A stretch of DNA of 12,409 nt from Bog-756 sp043784065 (GTDB lineage Bacteria > Actinomycetota > Acidimicrobiia > Acidimicrobiales > RAAP-2), in contig JAYVYR010000113.1 in the NCBI GenBank assembly GCA_043784065.1, forward strand, positions 1 to 12,409, written 5' to 3'. Below the pieces are notes generated by a model. That model saw nothing but the letters and a program-made list of their open reading frames with translations. It searched no databases and was not told where the DNA came from. Shown piece after piece: positions 7,901-12,409 of this stretch (positions are counted from its first letter, which is position 1; every line of letters begins with the position of its first letter). The position numbers and the translations under genes were made by a program.

Positions 7901-8266
7901 TACCTCGATGGAAAGACCAGGAATCGAGCCAAGGTCATCGACCGGTTTCAGAACGGCGAGGTGCCGGTGTTCCTGGTCAGCCTGAAGGCGGGAGGGTTCG
8001 GTCTGAACCTGACGGCCGCCGACTACTGCATCCTGCTCGATCCATGGTGGAACCCGGCCACCGAGGCCCAGGCCGTGGACCGGACCCATCGGATCGGACA
8101 GACCAAGAAGGTCATGGTCTACCGGATGGTGGCCAAGGACACCATCGAGGAGAAGGTCATGGCTATGAAGGCCAAGAAAGCCGCCCTATTCGCCAACGTC
8201 ATCGACTCCGGTGAGCTCGCCTCCGGGGCCCTGACCGCCGAGGACATCCGCAGCCTGATCGAATGA
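4976..8266 (+). CDS. SWIM zinc-finger SNF2-family ATPase (DEAD/DEAH-type helicase)
   Basis: A 1096-residue SWI2/SNF2 ATPase, expected to translocate on double-stranded nucleic acid and remodel protein-DNA or polymerase complexes. An N-terminal SWIM zinc finger has Cys77, Cys79, Cys85 and His87 (CSCPMGFNCKH). Residues about 100-615 form a long region without a motif I can name, probably SNF2-associated. The helicase core follows: Walker A LADDMGLGKT (Lys667), Walker B DEAQ (762-765), motif III TGTPMENN (790-797), motif IV IFSQF (952-956), motif V SLKAGGFGLNLT (1002 on) and motif VI QAVDRTHRIGQ (1032-1042, Arg1036 and Arg1039). All key residues are present, so it should be active. The start is a TTG at 4976 with GGGAG 7 bases upstream; the frame is short before it. 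Architecture resembles bacterial HepA/RapA-like SNF2 proteins. A role in transcription recycling, repair or defence cannot be chosen from this window, and no defence partner gene adjoins it. Confidence 0.93.
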   Translation: MTRDKVLEATVRRLVDGGTFDRGLAYAQSGAVLEYRWMEGDTRLLGAVRGSGRSSYVTSLIISRNGSNAMVNIQGNCSCPMGFNCKHVVALVLTAGSGGARSERMPARAAPPAPWERTLRRIAGDVPVDDAEGPSPLGLQLELSVAADRRGNASASAARIRLRPVTPGRNGTWVKTVVNWSNLDYFWLRGASEERTAEMVALLKELLALSRVQVSRYYSRYSDDGVWLDSISSRRVWDLLAEAELLGLPLVGAGKPPVAVTLCSGQGEARIDVIRTPGGIEVRPRVVVGDNEVPTDSALLVGSPAHGIAWWTRDPASGTPGHVYLSALASTVDEALGDLLMGEAIPVPARDERRFLDEFHPLLSERVTVTSSDRSVDLPAPVPRHLELSVSSPGGTRCLFEWSWVRGSAELGRHSGLWSSTGRPDEQQFEADVMATVTSALVDSVHLVEADELSVRLVADGMLSGMVAVDFVTRVMPTLDGLDGVQVVVVGDLPGFRAADDAPVVSLAGTDSPDRGDWFDLMVTVSVDGEDVAFRDLFVALAEGRTHLILPSGTYFPLDGEELRQLAELIIEGRSLWEAPDGAIRVSRFQAAWWEEMRTLGVINARVAEWESSVRTLIDADDRIEYSVPAGLQAELRHYQRDGFNWLAYLYDHGLGGVLADDMGLGKTVQALALICHVQEKVSNGPPFLVIAPTSVVQNWEAECRKFAPGLDVIAIRETTARSGVSLAEVVAGADIVITSYGLFRREFDDYDAVDWAGLFLDEAQFVKNHTSQAHRRARMLQIPFKVAVTGTPMENNLMELWSLLAIAAPGLMGDAKRFTTYYRNPIEREGDAERLAQLRRRIRPLMLRRTKEQVAADLPAKLEQVLELELVPRHAKVYQAYLQRERQKVLGMLGDIRKHRFEIFRSLTLLRQASLDVALVDEKHAGVPSTKLDVLMEMVEEVVSDGHRVLIFSQFTRFLQSARSRVDSAGIDLCYLDGKTRNRAKVIDRFQNGEVPVFLVSLKAGGFGLNLTAADYCILLDPWWNPATEAQAVDRTHRIGQTKKVMVYRMVAKDTIEEKVMAMKAKKAALFANVIDSGELASGALTAEDIRSLIE

Positions 8267-8343
8267 CACCGGTGGAGACGGCGGCGTAGCCCGTCCCGAC
8301 ACCTGACGCCTGCCCACCAGTCGCGGATTTCTGATGAGTTGAT

Positions 8344-8358
8344 GCGCCACGAAGGCGC
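8344..8358 (+). terminator. Weak stem-loop after the SNF2 gene
   Basis: GCGCC (8344-8348) and GGCGC (8354-8358) form a 5-bp GC stem with a 5-base loop, 78 bases after the SNF2 stop codon. A purine-rich AAGGAATTAAG follows in place of a T-tract, so a terminator role is doubtful. Confidence 0.2.
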
Positions 8359-8375
8359 GAAGGAATTAAGTCCCG

Positions 8376-8383
8376 TAGACTAT
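8376..8383 (+). promoter_or_regulatory. Candidate -10 region for the DUF1611/racemase operon
   Basis: TAGACTAT contains two overlapping -10-like hexamers (TAGACT and GACTAT). Transcription from here would give a leader of roughly 90 bases that carries both the inverted repeat at 8393-8429 and the hairpin at 8450-8473. No convincing -35 is seen. Confidence 0.25.
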
Positions 8384-8392
8384 CGATTCACG

Positions 8393-8429
8393 CTAAGTGG
8401 GGACCCCTCGATATTGTCTGGCCACTTAG
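8393..8429. promoter_or_regulatory. 8-bp inverted repeat with 21-base spacer in the operon leader
   Basis: CTAAGTGG (8393-8400) is perfectly repeated inverted as CCACTTAG (8422-8429). It lies just downstream of the candidate -10. It may be an operator bound by a dimeric repressor or the base of an RNA stem. The spacer is AT-richer than its surroundings (GATATTGTCTG). A second small dyad, GGGGACCCC, overlaps the left arm at 8399-8407. Confidence 0.35.
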
Positions 8430-8449
8430 GCCGGATTCGATCCCGTCGC

Positions 8450-8473
8450 CTCCTCTGAGCTCGTCTCAAGGAG
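8450..8473 (+). promoter_or_regulatory. Leader hairpin sequestering the Shine-Dalgarno of the DUF1611 gene
   Basis: CTCCT (8450-8454), a bulged C (8455) and TGAG (8456-8459) pair with CTCA (8465-8468) and AGGAG (8469-8473) around a 5-base loop CTCGT. The stem has nine base pairs with one bulge. The 3' arm contains the AAGGAG ribosome site lying 4 bases before the ATG at 8478. When folded it would block initiation of the first gene and, through coupling, of the overlapping racemase gene. The pairing is seen directly; the regulatory role is inferred. Confidence 0.5.
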
Positions 8474-8477
8474 TGCC

Positions 8478-9623
8478 ATGCCTGACGTCCCGAGTAAACC
8501 CCCCGTGCAGTCGCGCCCTCACGCCCCAATCGGTGACCTTCGCCCGACCGCGGTGGTCTACTGCGAAGCGAATTTCGGTGCCCCGGACGGCAAAACAGCC
8601 AATGGGCTGGTCCGCCATTCCGAGCGCTATCGGATTTTGTCCGTCATTGACAGCATCCAGGCAGGTCGTGACTCCGGCGAAATTCTCGGCGACGGAACCA
8701 ACGGTGTCCCTGTCGTGTACGACCTGGCGTCATCGATCGCATCCGCCGGCCGCACCCCCGACTACCTCGTGTTCGGCATGGCCCCGGCGAGCGGGATGCT
8801 TTCCGTCGAAGAGCGCCGGGTCATGCTCGACGCCATGAGACAGGGCATCAACCTGGTGAACGGCCTGCACGAATTCTTGAACGACGATCCCGAGTTCGCC
8901 GCAGTTTCCGCCATCAACGGGACAACGATACTCGACGTGCGCAAACCCCCGGAGAAGAAGGACCTGCGGATGTTCAGCGGTCGCATCGCCGAGGTCACGT
9001 GTCCTCGTATCGCCGTTCTCGGAACGGACAGCGCCATCGGCAAGCGGACCACGGCCACGATCCTCACCCAGGCGCTCAACGATGCAGGTATCCGAGCGGT
9101 ACTCGTCGGCACCGGCCAAACCGGTCTGATCCAGGGTGCCCGCTACGGCGTGGCCCTGGATGCCATTCCCTGCCAGTTTTGCTCGGGCGAGATGGAAGCA
9201 GCTGTCGTCGAGGCGTTCGAGGGCGAGCATCCGGACGTGATCGTCATCGAGGGTCAGGGAGCGCTCAGCCACCCCGCCTACCTGAGCTCCACCTTCATCC
9301 TCCGCGGCGGCCAGCCGGATGCGGTCATCCTCCAGCACGCTCCCGCCAGGACGGCGCGAGGTGACTTCGCCGGCTACCCGATGCCCGATCCGGCCACCGA
9401 GATCAACTTAATCCAGACGTTTGCCAACACCAAGGTGATCGGGCTCACCATCAACCACGAGCAGATGACTGATGTCGAGGTCACGACCGCGATCGCCCGG
9501 TACGAGGCCGAACTTGGCATTCCGGCGACCGATGCCCTGTGGCGGCCCACGGCCCGCTTGGTCGACATGGTGCTACGTGCCTTCCCCCAACTCGTCCGGG
9601 AGCCATCCACTACCGCTGCATGA
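8478..9623 (+). CDS. DUF1611 family protein, DgcN-like (putative D-amino acid N-acetyltransferase)
   Basis: A 381-residue soluble protein matching the DUF1611 family: an N-terminal domain (about 22-160, including EANFG and LVFGMAPASG) and a C-terminal P-loop-like domain (about 175-370). In the latter, GTDSAIGKRTTA (182-193, Lys189) is a nucleotide- or CoA-binding-type loop, followed by GTGQTGLIQG (211-220), EGQGALSHPAYL (258-269) and LTINHEQM (323-330). Characterised relatives called DgcN N-acetylate D-glutamate in a D-Glu catabolic route, so acyl transfer to an amino acid is the best guess; substrate is unproven. The ATG at 8478 has AAGGAG 4 bases upstream, inside a hairpin. The next gene starts within its stop codon (ATGA overlap at 9620-9623), so the two are translationally coupled. 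Length and motifs look complete. Confidence 0.8.
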   Translation: MPDVPSKPPVQSRPHAPIGDLRPTAVVYCEANFGAPDGKTANGLVRHSERYRILSVIDSIQAGRDSGEILGDGTNGVPVVYDLASSIASAGRTPDYLVFGMAPASGMLSVEERRVMLDAMRQGINLVNGLHEFLNDDPEFAAVSAINGTTILDVRKPPEKKDLRMFSGRIAEVTCPRIAVLGTDSAIGKRTTATILTQALNDAGIRAVLVGTGQTGLIQGARYGVALDAIPCQFCSGEMEAAVVEAFEGEHPDVIVIEGQGALSHPAYLSSTFILRGGQPDAVILQHAPARTARGDFAGYPMPDPATEINLIQTFANTKVIGLTINHEQMTDVEVTTAIARYEAELGIPATDALWRPTARLVDMVLRAFPQLVREPSTTAA

Positions 9624-10723
9624 GTGCGCCGCGGCTCGAGATATGTCTTGACCTGATCCGGCACAACACTCGCAATCTCGTCGGTCGGTTGGGCGACCGG
9701 GGGATTGACGTATGCGGGGTCACCAAAGCGACGCTGGGCTCACAGGAGATCGCGGCCGCGATGCTTGCCGGCGGCGTCACGTCGCTCGGTGAGTCGCGGA
9801 TCGAAAACGTCGAGGCCCTGCGACGGGCCGGAGTCAATTCGGAGATCATGCTCGTGCGGTCGCCGATGCCGAGCCAGGTGGAGCGGGTGGTGGCCGCTGC
9901 TGACCTCAGCCTCACTACCGAGTTCAAGGTCATCTACCAGCTATCGGTATCCGCCTGTCAGCAAGGTCGCCGTCATGGTGTCGTGTTGATGGTCGAACTG
10001 GGCGACCTCCGTGAAGGCATCATGCCTGACGATCTCCTCAAGGTTGCCAGTGATGTCCTGGAGCTGCCTGGCGTCGTCCTTCGGGGCATCGGCACCAACC
10101 TCGCCTGCCATAGCGGTGTCGTTCCCGACGATTTCAACATGGCCGAGCTGTCCGCCCTGGCCAACTCCCTCGAAGCGACACTCGGCGTCGAACTGGACAT
10201 CGTCTCCGGCGGCAACTCGGCAAATCTCGACTGGGTCCTGAGCGCCGCTTCGGTAATCGGAAGGATCAACCACCTTCGCCTCGGGGAGTCGATCCTGCTG
10301 GGTCGTGAGCCCCTCCGACGTTCGGTTCCCGAGGGGCTCGAGACCGACACATTCACGCTGGTCGGCGAAGTGATCGAGTCCAAGCACAAGCCGTTCCAGC
10401 CGCGCGGCAGCCTGGCACAGTCGGCATTTGGCCAGACTCGACCGGCGCAGGCCACTCGGGAGGCAGGTACCCGGGTGATCGTCGCGCTGGGTCGCCAGGA
10501 CGTCGATACCGACGGTCTCGCTCCACCTGCGGGCTACGAAATACTGGGGGCGAGCAGCGACCATCTTCTGCTCACCACGGACTCCGACCCGCCTGCGATC
10601 GGATCAGAGCTCCACTTCGGCCTCAACTACAGCGCACTTCTCCGGGCGATGACCTCACCGTTCGTCGCTCGCCGGTTCCTGGACTTGGACCTGGACCTGG
10701 CCCCCGCCGCGGACGGCGCCTGA
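9620..10723 (+). CDS. PLP-dependent alanine/ornithine racemase family enzyme
   Basis: This 367-residue protein has the N-terminal alanine-racemase TIM barrel with the PLP-binding lysine in CGVTKATLG (Lys36), followed by LGESRIENV (57-64), VELGDLREG (125-133), GIGTNLACHSG (156-166), the phosphate-binding SGGNSANLD (196-204) and LRLGESILLGRE (219-230). This pattern is closer to clostridial-type ornithine racemase than to classical Alr, so it should interconvert L and D forms of an amino acid. A C-terminal beta domain (about 245-345) has GRQDVD (291-296) and ASSDHLLL (311-318). The ATG at 9620 overlaps the TGA of the upstream gene. The frame is open upstream to 9539 inside the previous gene, but the family's conserved start (LEICLDLIRHN) fits the ATG at 9620. 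Its pairing with a DgcN-like protein suggests D-amino acid metabolism; the substrate (Orn, Glu, Ala or other) is unknown. Confidence 0.85.
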   Translation: MSAPRLEICLDLIRHNTRNLVGRLGDRGIDVCGVTKATLGSQEIAAAMLAGGVTSLGESRIENVEALRRAGVNSEIMLVRSPMPSQVERVVAAADLSLTTEFKVIYQLSVSACQQGRRHGVVLMVELGDLREGIMPDDLLKVASDVLELPGVVLRGIGTNLACHSGVVPDDFNMAELSALANSLEATLGVELDIVSGGNSANLDWVLSAASVIGRINHLRLGESILLGREPLRRSVPEGLETDTFTLVGEVIESKHKPFQPRGSLAQSAFGQTRPAQATREAGTRVIVALGRQDVDTDGLAPPAGYEILGASSDHLLLTTDSDPPAIGSELHFGLNYSALLRAMTSPFVARRFLDLDLDLAPAADGA

Positions 10724-10778
10724 GTGGACCGGGGGCACCTGGTGCACGACTCCAGCTGAATCGTGCCACGAGCGTGGT

Positions 10779-10801
10779 ACCTCCCCCTACCCTGTGGAGG
10801 T
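10779..10801 (+). other. Small inverted repeats in the gap before the PQ-loop gene
   Basis: ACCTCC (10779-10784) and GGAGGT (10796-10801) can pair around an 11-base loop. Just upstream, GTGCCAC and GTGGTAC (10763-10769 and 10774-10780) form another imperfect stem. The two share bases and so are mutually exclusive. No T-tract follows, so neither is a canonical terminator; the only strong Shine-Dalgarno-like sequence in this 105-base gap (GGAGG) lies in the stem but is 28 bases before the chosen ATG. Confidence 0.25.
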
Positions 10802-10828
10802 GGACGAGTTCCCCGCCGGCACGGCAAC

Positions 10829-11464
10829 ATGAAAGGCTACGACTCCATCCCGCTCATCGGCTGGCTCGCCACCATCCTCACCTTGGCCAGTGGCCTGCCC
10901 CAGACCATCAGGCTGGTACGCACCCGTGACAGCCATGGCGTGAGCGCGTGGACCTATGTCCTGTGGGCCGCCACAGCCCTGTGGTGGGCCGGGTGGGGCT
11001 TCCACGTCGACTCGGTTCCCATGATGGCCGTCAACCTCCTCCTGCTCCCCGTGTTGATCACCGTGGTAGTCCTCTTGGAGCCGGATCGCCGGCAGCTCAT
11101 GTTCCTGCTGGCATCTCCCCCGCTGCTGATCCTCGCCCTGCTCGTCATTCCCCCGGTGGTGGCGGTGGTCGGCACGGTGTTTGCCTGCCTCCTCGCCGTG
11201 CCATCGGTGGTACAAGCCTTCCGCACCGAAGATCCGTCGGGGATTGCCATCGGCACCTGGGTATTCCTGGCCATGGCCAGCGTGTTGTGGGTGATCTACG
11301 ACGTCGGCATCGGATACCCCTTGACGGCGACATCCCTGGTCGTCCAAGCCGGCCTGTCGTGCGTGGTCGTCGGCCGCACCATCCTCGATCGGCGTCGGTT
11401 GGCCGCACACCAGGCCGCAATGTCGGCCGGACCGGTCCGGCAAGTGCAAACCGGAGGGCGCTGA
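10829..11464 (+). CDS. PQ-loop repeat membrane protein, tandem SemiSWEET-like transporter
   Basis: A 211-residue integral membrane protein with about six to seven hydrophobic segments in two related halves. Half one (1-85) has LASGLPQTIRLVRTRDSHGV with the diagnostic Pro24-Gln25 and a following WTYVLWAATALWW segment. Half two (105-185) repeats the plan as AVPSVVQAFRTEDPSGIAIG (124-143) then TWVFLAMASVLWVIYD. The second half has Pro-Ser instead of Pro-Gln. PQ-loop proteins include SWEET and SemiSWEET sugar carriers and lysosomal amino acid exporters, so a small-solute transporter is likely but the substrate is not predictable. I prefer the ATG at 10829, which starts right before the first membrane helix; an in-frame GTG at 10763 would add 22 residues without membrane character. 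Neither has a good ribosome site. It follows the racemase by 105 bases on the same strand, so joint transcription is possible. Confidence 0.75.
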   Translation: MKGYDSIPLIGWLATILTLASGLPQTIRLVRTRDSHGVSAWTYVLWAATALWWAGWGFHVDSVPMMAVNLLLLPVLITVVVLLEPDRRQLMFLLASPPLLILALLVIPPVVAVVGTVFACLLAVPSVVQAFRTEDPSGIAIGTWVFLAMASVLWVIYDVGIGYPLTATSLVVQAGLSCVVVGRTILDRRRLAAHQAAMSAGPVRQVQTGGR

Positions 11465-11497
11465 GCACCTTGTCCTTGGGATCCGAAATGGTGCGTC

Positions 11498-11517
11498 CCC
11501 ACCACCGGAAGGGTGGG
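11498..11517 (+). terminator. GC-rich stem-loop after the PQ-loop gene
   Basis: CCCACC (11498-11503) and GGTGGG (11512-11517) form a 6-bp stem about 34 bases after the stop codon. No run of T follows. Position suggests a terminator or 3' stabiliser for the upstream unit. Confidence 0.3.
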
Positions 11518-11567
11518 CTACCGACCTTCACCGGGAGATTGCGTCCGGCGACGATCCGCCATGCCGG

Positions 11568-11595
11568 TTGCTTACGGGAAGCCGGTGTCTACTAT
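11568..11595 (+). promoter_or_regulatory. Candidate promoter for the iron permease family gene
   Basis: TTGCTT (11568-11573) and TACTAT (11590-11595) are separated by 16 bases. The -10 matches five of six consensus positions and the -35 begins with TTG. Transcription would start about 75-80 bases before the ATG. The leader holds a perfect tandem 8-mer, GGGCATCC at 11648-11655 and 11656-11663. The 215-base gap contains no other recognised element apart from the stem-loop at 11498-11517. Confidence 0.45.
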
Positions 11596-11679
11596 GGAGA
11601 TGATTGGTCCGTTGAGCGCAGGTCTCGGCACCTGAGAGTTCCAGATCGGGCATCCGGGCATCCTGCGGGAGCAAGGGTG

Positions 11680-12189
11680 ATGGGCATTGCCTCAACTCAG
11701 GTGCTCGCCAAGCACGACCTCCGAGAGGATCCCTTGTCCGCAGAGCAGCGAAGAATTCACCACCAGGCGAGTCACGCGGTCTCTAACGTGACGACGCTTC
11801 TCGGATCCTTCACCGCCATCTTCATTGCCGTGACACTGGTCGCGCTATGGGGGATCGGCATGCTCTTCGTCCCTGGTGGCTTCTTCAACTCCCACTACGA
11901 GATGGTGGTCACCTCGATCACGACGCTGATCACCTTCGTGATGGTGTTCATCATTCAGTCCACTCAGAATCGCGAGAGCCGGGCCATGCAGACCAAACTC
12001 GACGCACTTCTGATCGCCAAGCACGGTCTGGACGAAGCGGATCTCCTCGGACTGGAGGACAAACCCGACGCGACTATCAAGGATGTTCAATCTGGAGTCC
12101 ACGATGCTGATCGGAGGGAAGCAGAGGAACGCAGGCAGCTAGTCGTGAGTCCCAACGTGGGTGTTCGGCCGTCAGAACATCAGCCATGA
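11680..12189 (+). CDS. Low-affinity iron permease family membrane protein
   Basis: This 169-residue protein has two membrane helices (about 40-63, LGSFTAIFIAVTLVALWGIG, and 74-93, MVVTSITTLITFVMVFII) followed by the diagnostic signature QSTQNRESRAMQTKLDALL (93-111). That signature is typical of the low-affinity iron permease family (PF04120); bacterial members are short two-helix proteins related to part of fungal Fet4. Iron transport has not been shown for such short forms, so metal uptake is only a family-based guess. The N-terminus (1-36) is charged and cytoplasmic, and the C-terminal tail (112-169) is hydrophilic and acidic, then rich in Arg/Glu. The ATG at 11680 has GGGAG about 7 bases upstream; a GTG directly before it (11677) is an equivalent start. 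The same frame is open back to 10948, but that part lies out of frame inside the PQ-loop gene and has no family resemblance. Confidence 0.85.
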   Translation: MGIASTQVLAKHDLREDPLSAEQRRIHHQASHAVSNVTTLLGSFTAIFIAVTLVALWGIGMLFVPGGFFNSHYEMVVTSITTLITFVMVFIIQSTQNRESRAMQTKLDALLIAKHGLDEADLLGLEDKPDATIKDVQSGVHDADRREAEERRQLVVSPNVGVRPSEHQP

Positions 12190-12210
12190 ACTCGAGTACC
12201 GGTGCGCCCC

Positions 12211-12271
12211 ATCGGAATGCAACCGATCGGGAAGGAAGCCGCCTTCCACAATTGTCATTGTGTTGTCGACA
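12211..12271 (+). other. Cluster of dyads downstream of the iron permease gene
   Basis: ATCGG (12211-12215) pairs with CCGAT (12223-12227), extendable by flanking C/G bases past one bulge. CACAAT (12247-12252) pairs with ATTGTG (12257-12262) around TGTC. TGTCGACA (12264-12271) is an 8-bp palindrome. They occupy the 183-base non-coding gap to the right edge. The first could act as a weak terminator; the later two, in an AT-richer stretch, look more like an operator region for a gene beyond. No poly-T follows any of them. Confidence 0.3.
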
Positions 12272-12372
12272 GACGTTCGCAAAACACAAACAGCCTTCGG
12301 CCACTTCGTCACCAGCATCGTCAGCAACCACGGGTGAACCGTGCGACCGCAATTGCGATCTCAGGCGGTGTG

Positions 12373-12409
12373 ATGCAGCCTGAACTCGAACGTGTGGTGG
12401 CCTTCCGGT
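12373..12409 (+). CDS. Possible start of a gene cut by the right edge
   Basis: An ATG at 12373 opens a frame running to the edge (MQPELERVVAFR, 12 codons). It follows a non-coding stretch with palindromes, in the same direction as the preceding genes. The ribosome site is poor (AGGCGG, 4 bases upstream). The fragment is too short to assign a family or to be sure it is coding. Confidence 0.3.
   Translation, partial: MQPELERVVAFR

Noticed and set aside
7154..8089. 311-codon minus-strand open frame opposite the SNF2 motor domain
   Set aside because: It is antisense to the most conserved part of the SNF2 protein and its translation resembles no family; a product of high GC content.
4976..8266. 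SNF2 gene as the core of a defence island such as DISARM or a similar system
   Set aside because: No methyltransferase, nuclease, phospholipase D or other known partner lies beside it in this window.
9539..9619. Upstream 27-codon extension of the racemase frame
   Set aside because: It overlaps the end of the DUF1611 gene in another frame; the conserved racemase N-terminus fits the coupled ATG at 9620.
10948..11679. Long upstream extension of the iron permease frame
   Set aside because: It lies out of frame inside the PQ-loop gene, has an Arg/His/Pro-rich shadow composition, and the family homology begins only after the ATG at 11680.
12186..12383. 65-codon plus-strand frame after the iron permease gene
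   Set aside because: It is Ser/Thr/Cys/Arg-rich without structure, has no ribosome site, and spans the predicted dyads.
12077..12409. Minus-strand frame open from the right edge
   Set aside because: It overlaps the end of the iron permease gene on the other strand, shows no family motif, and covers the palindrome-rich gap.

Overview
The window looks like chromosomal DNA from a high-GC actinobacterium, most likely of the class Acidimicrobiia. The reasons are the strong G/C bias at third codon positions, the GTG and TTG starts, and a secreted protein ending in tandem 'GYWEVAADGG-F-FGD-PF-GS' repeats, which I know mainly from that class. This placement is an inference from gene style. No rRNA, tRNA, CRISPR array, transposase or phage gene was seen, and gene order looks like ordinary chromosome.

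Layout. The left part (1-4409) is on the minus strand. It holds an unresolved 244-base edge, a membrane-anchored or secreted beta-propeller protein (245-2674), and an exported lipoprotein-like alpha/beta hydrolase (2829-4409). From 4488 to the right edge everything is on the plus strand: a 98-residue small membrane protein (4488-4784), divergent from the hydrolase; a 1096-residue SWIM zinc-finger/SNF2 ATPase (4976-8266); a DUF1611/DgcN-like protein (8478-9623) overlapping by 4 bases a PLP-dependent alanine/ornithine-racemase-family enzyme (9620-10723); a membrane protein with two PQ-loop repeats, like a tandem SemiSWEET (10829-11464); a two-TM low-affinity iron permease family protein (11680-12189); and possibly the first codons of a further gene at the right edge (12373 onward).

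How the genes fit together. The clearest functional unit is 8478-10723. A DUF1611/DgcN-family protein (D-glutamate N-acetyltransferase is the characterised activity) is translationally coupled to a PLP racemase resembling ornithine racemase, which suggests a small pathway for D- or L-amino acid interconversion and N-acylation. Its leader can fold into a hairpin that buries the Shine-Dalgarno sequence of the first gene, so both genes may be controlled at translation. The PQ-loop protein is next on the same strand and could be a transporter for the same or an unrelated substrate. The left-hand genes are both exported or envelope proteins. The SNF2 gene appears to stand alone, with several palindromes in the 191 bases before it.

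Limits. Family calls come from recognised motifs, not searches. Promoters and hairpins were found by eye. Both edges are cut, so flanking genes are incomplete or undecided.
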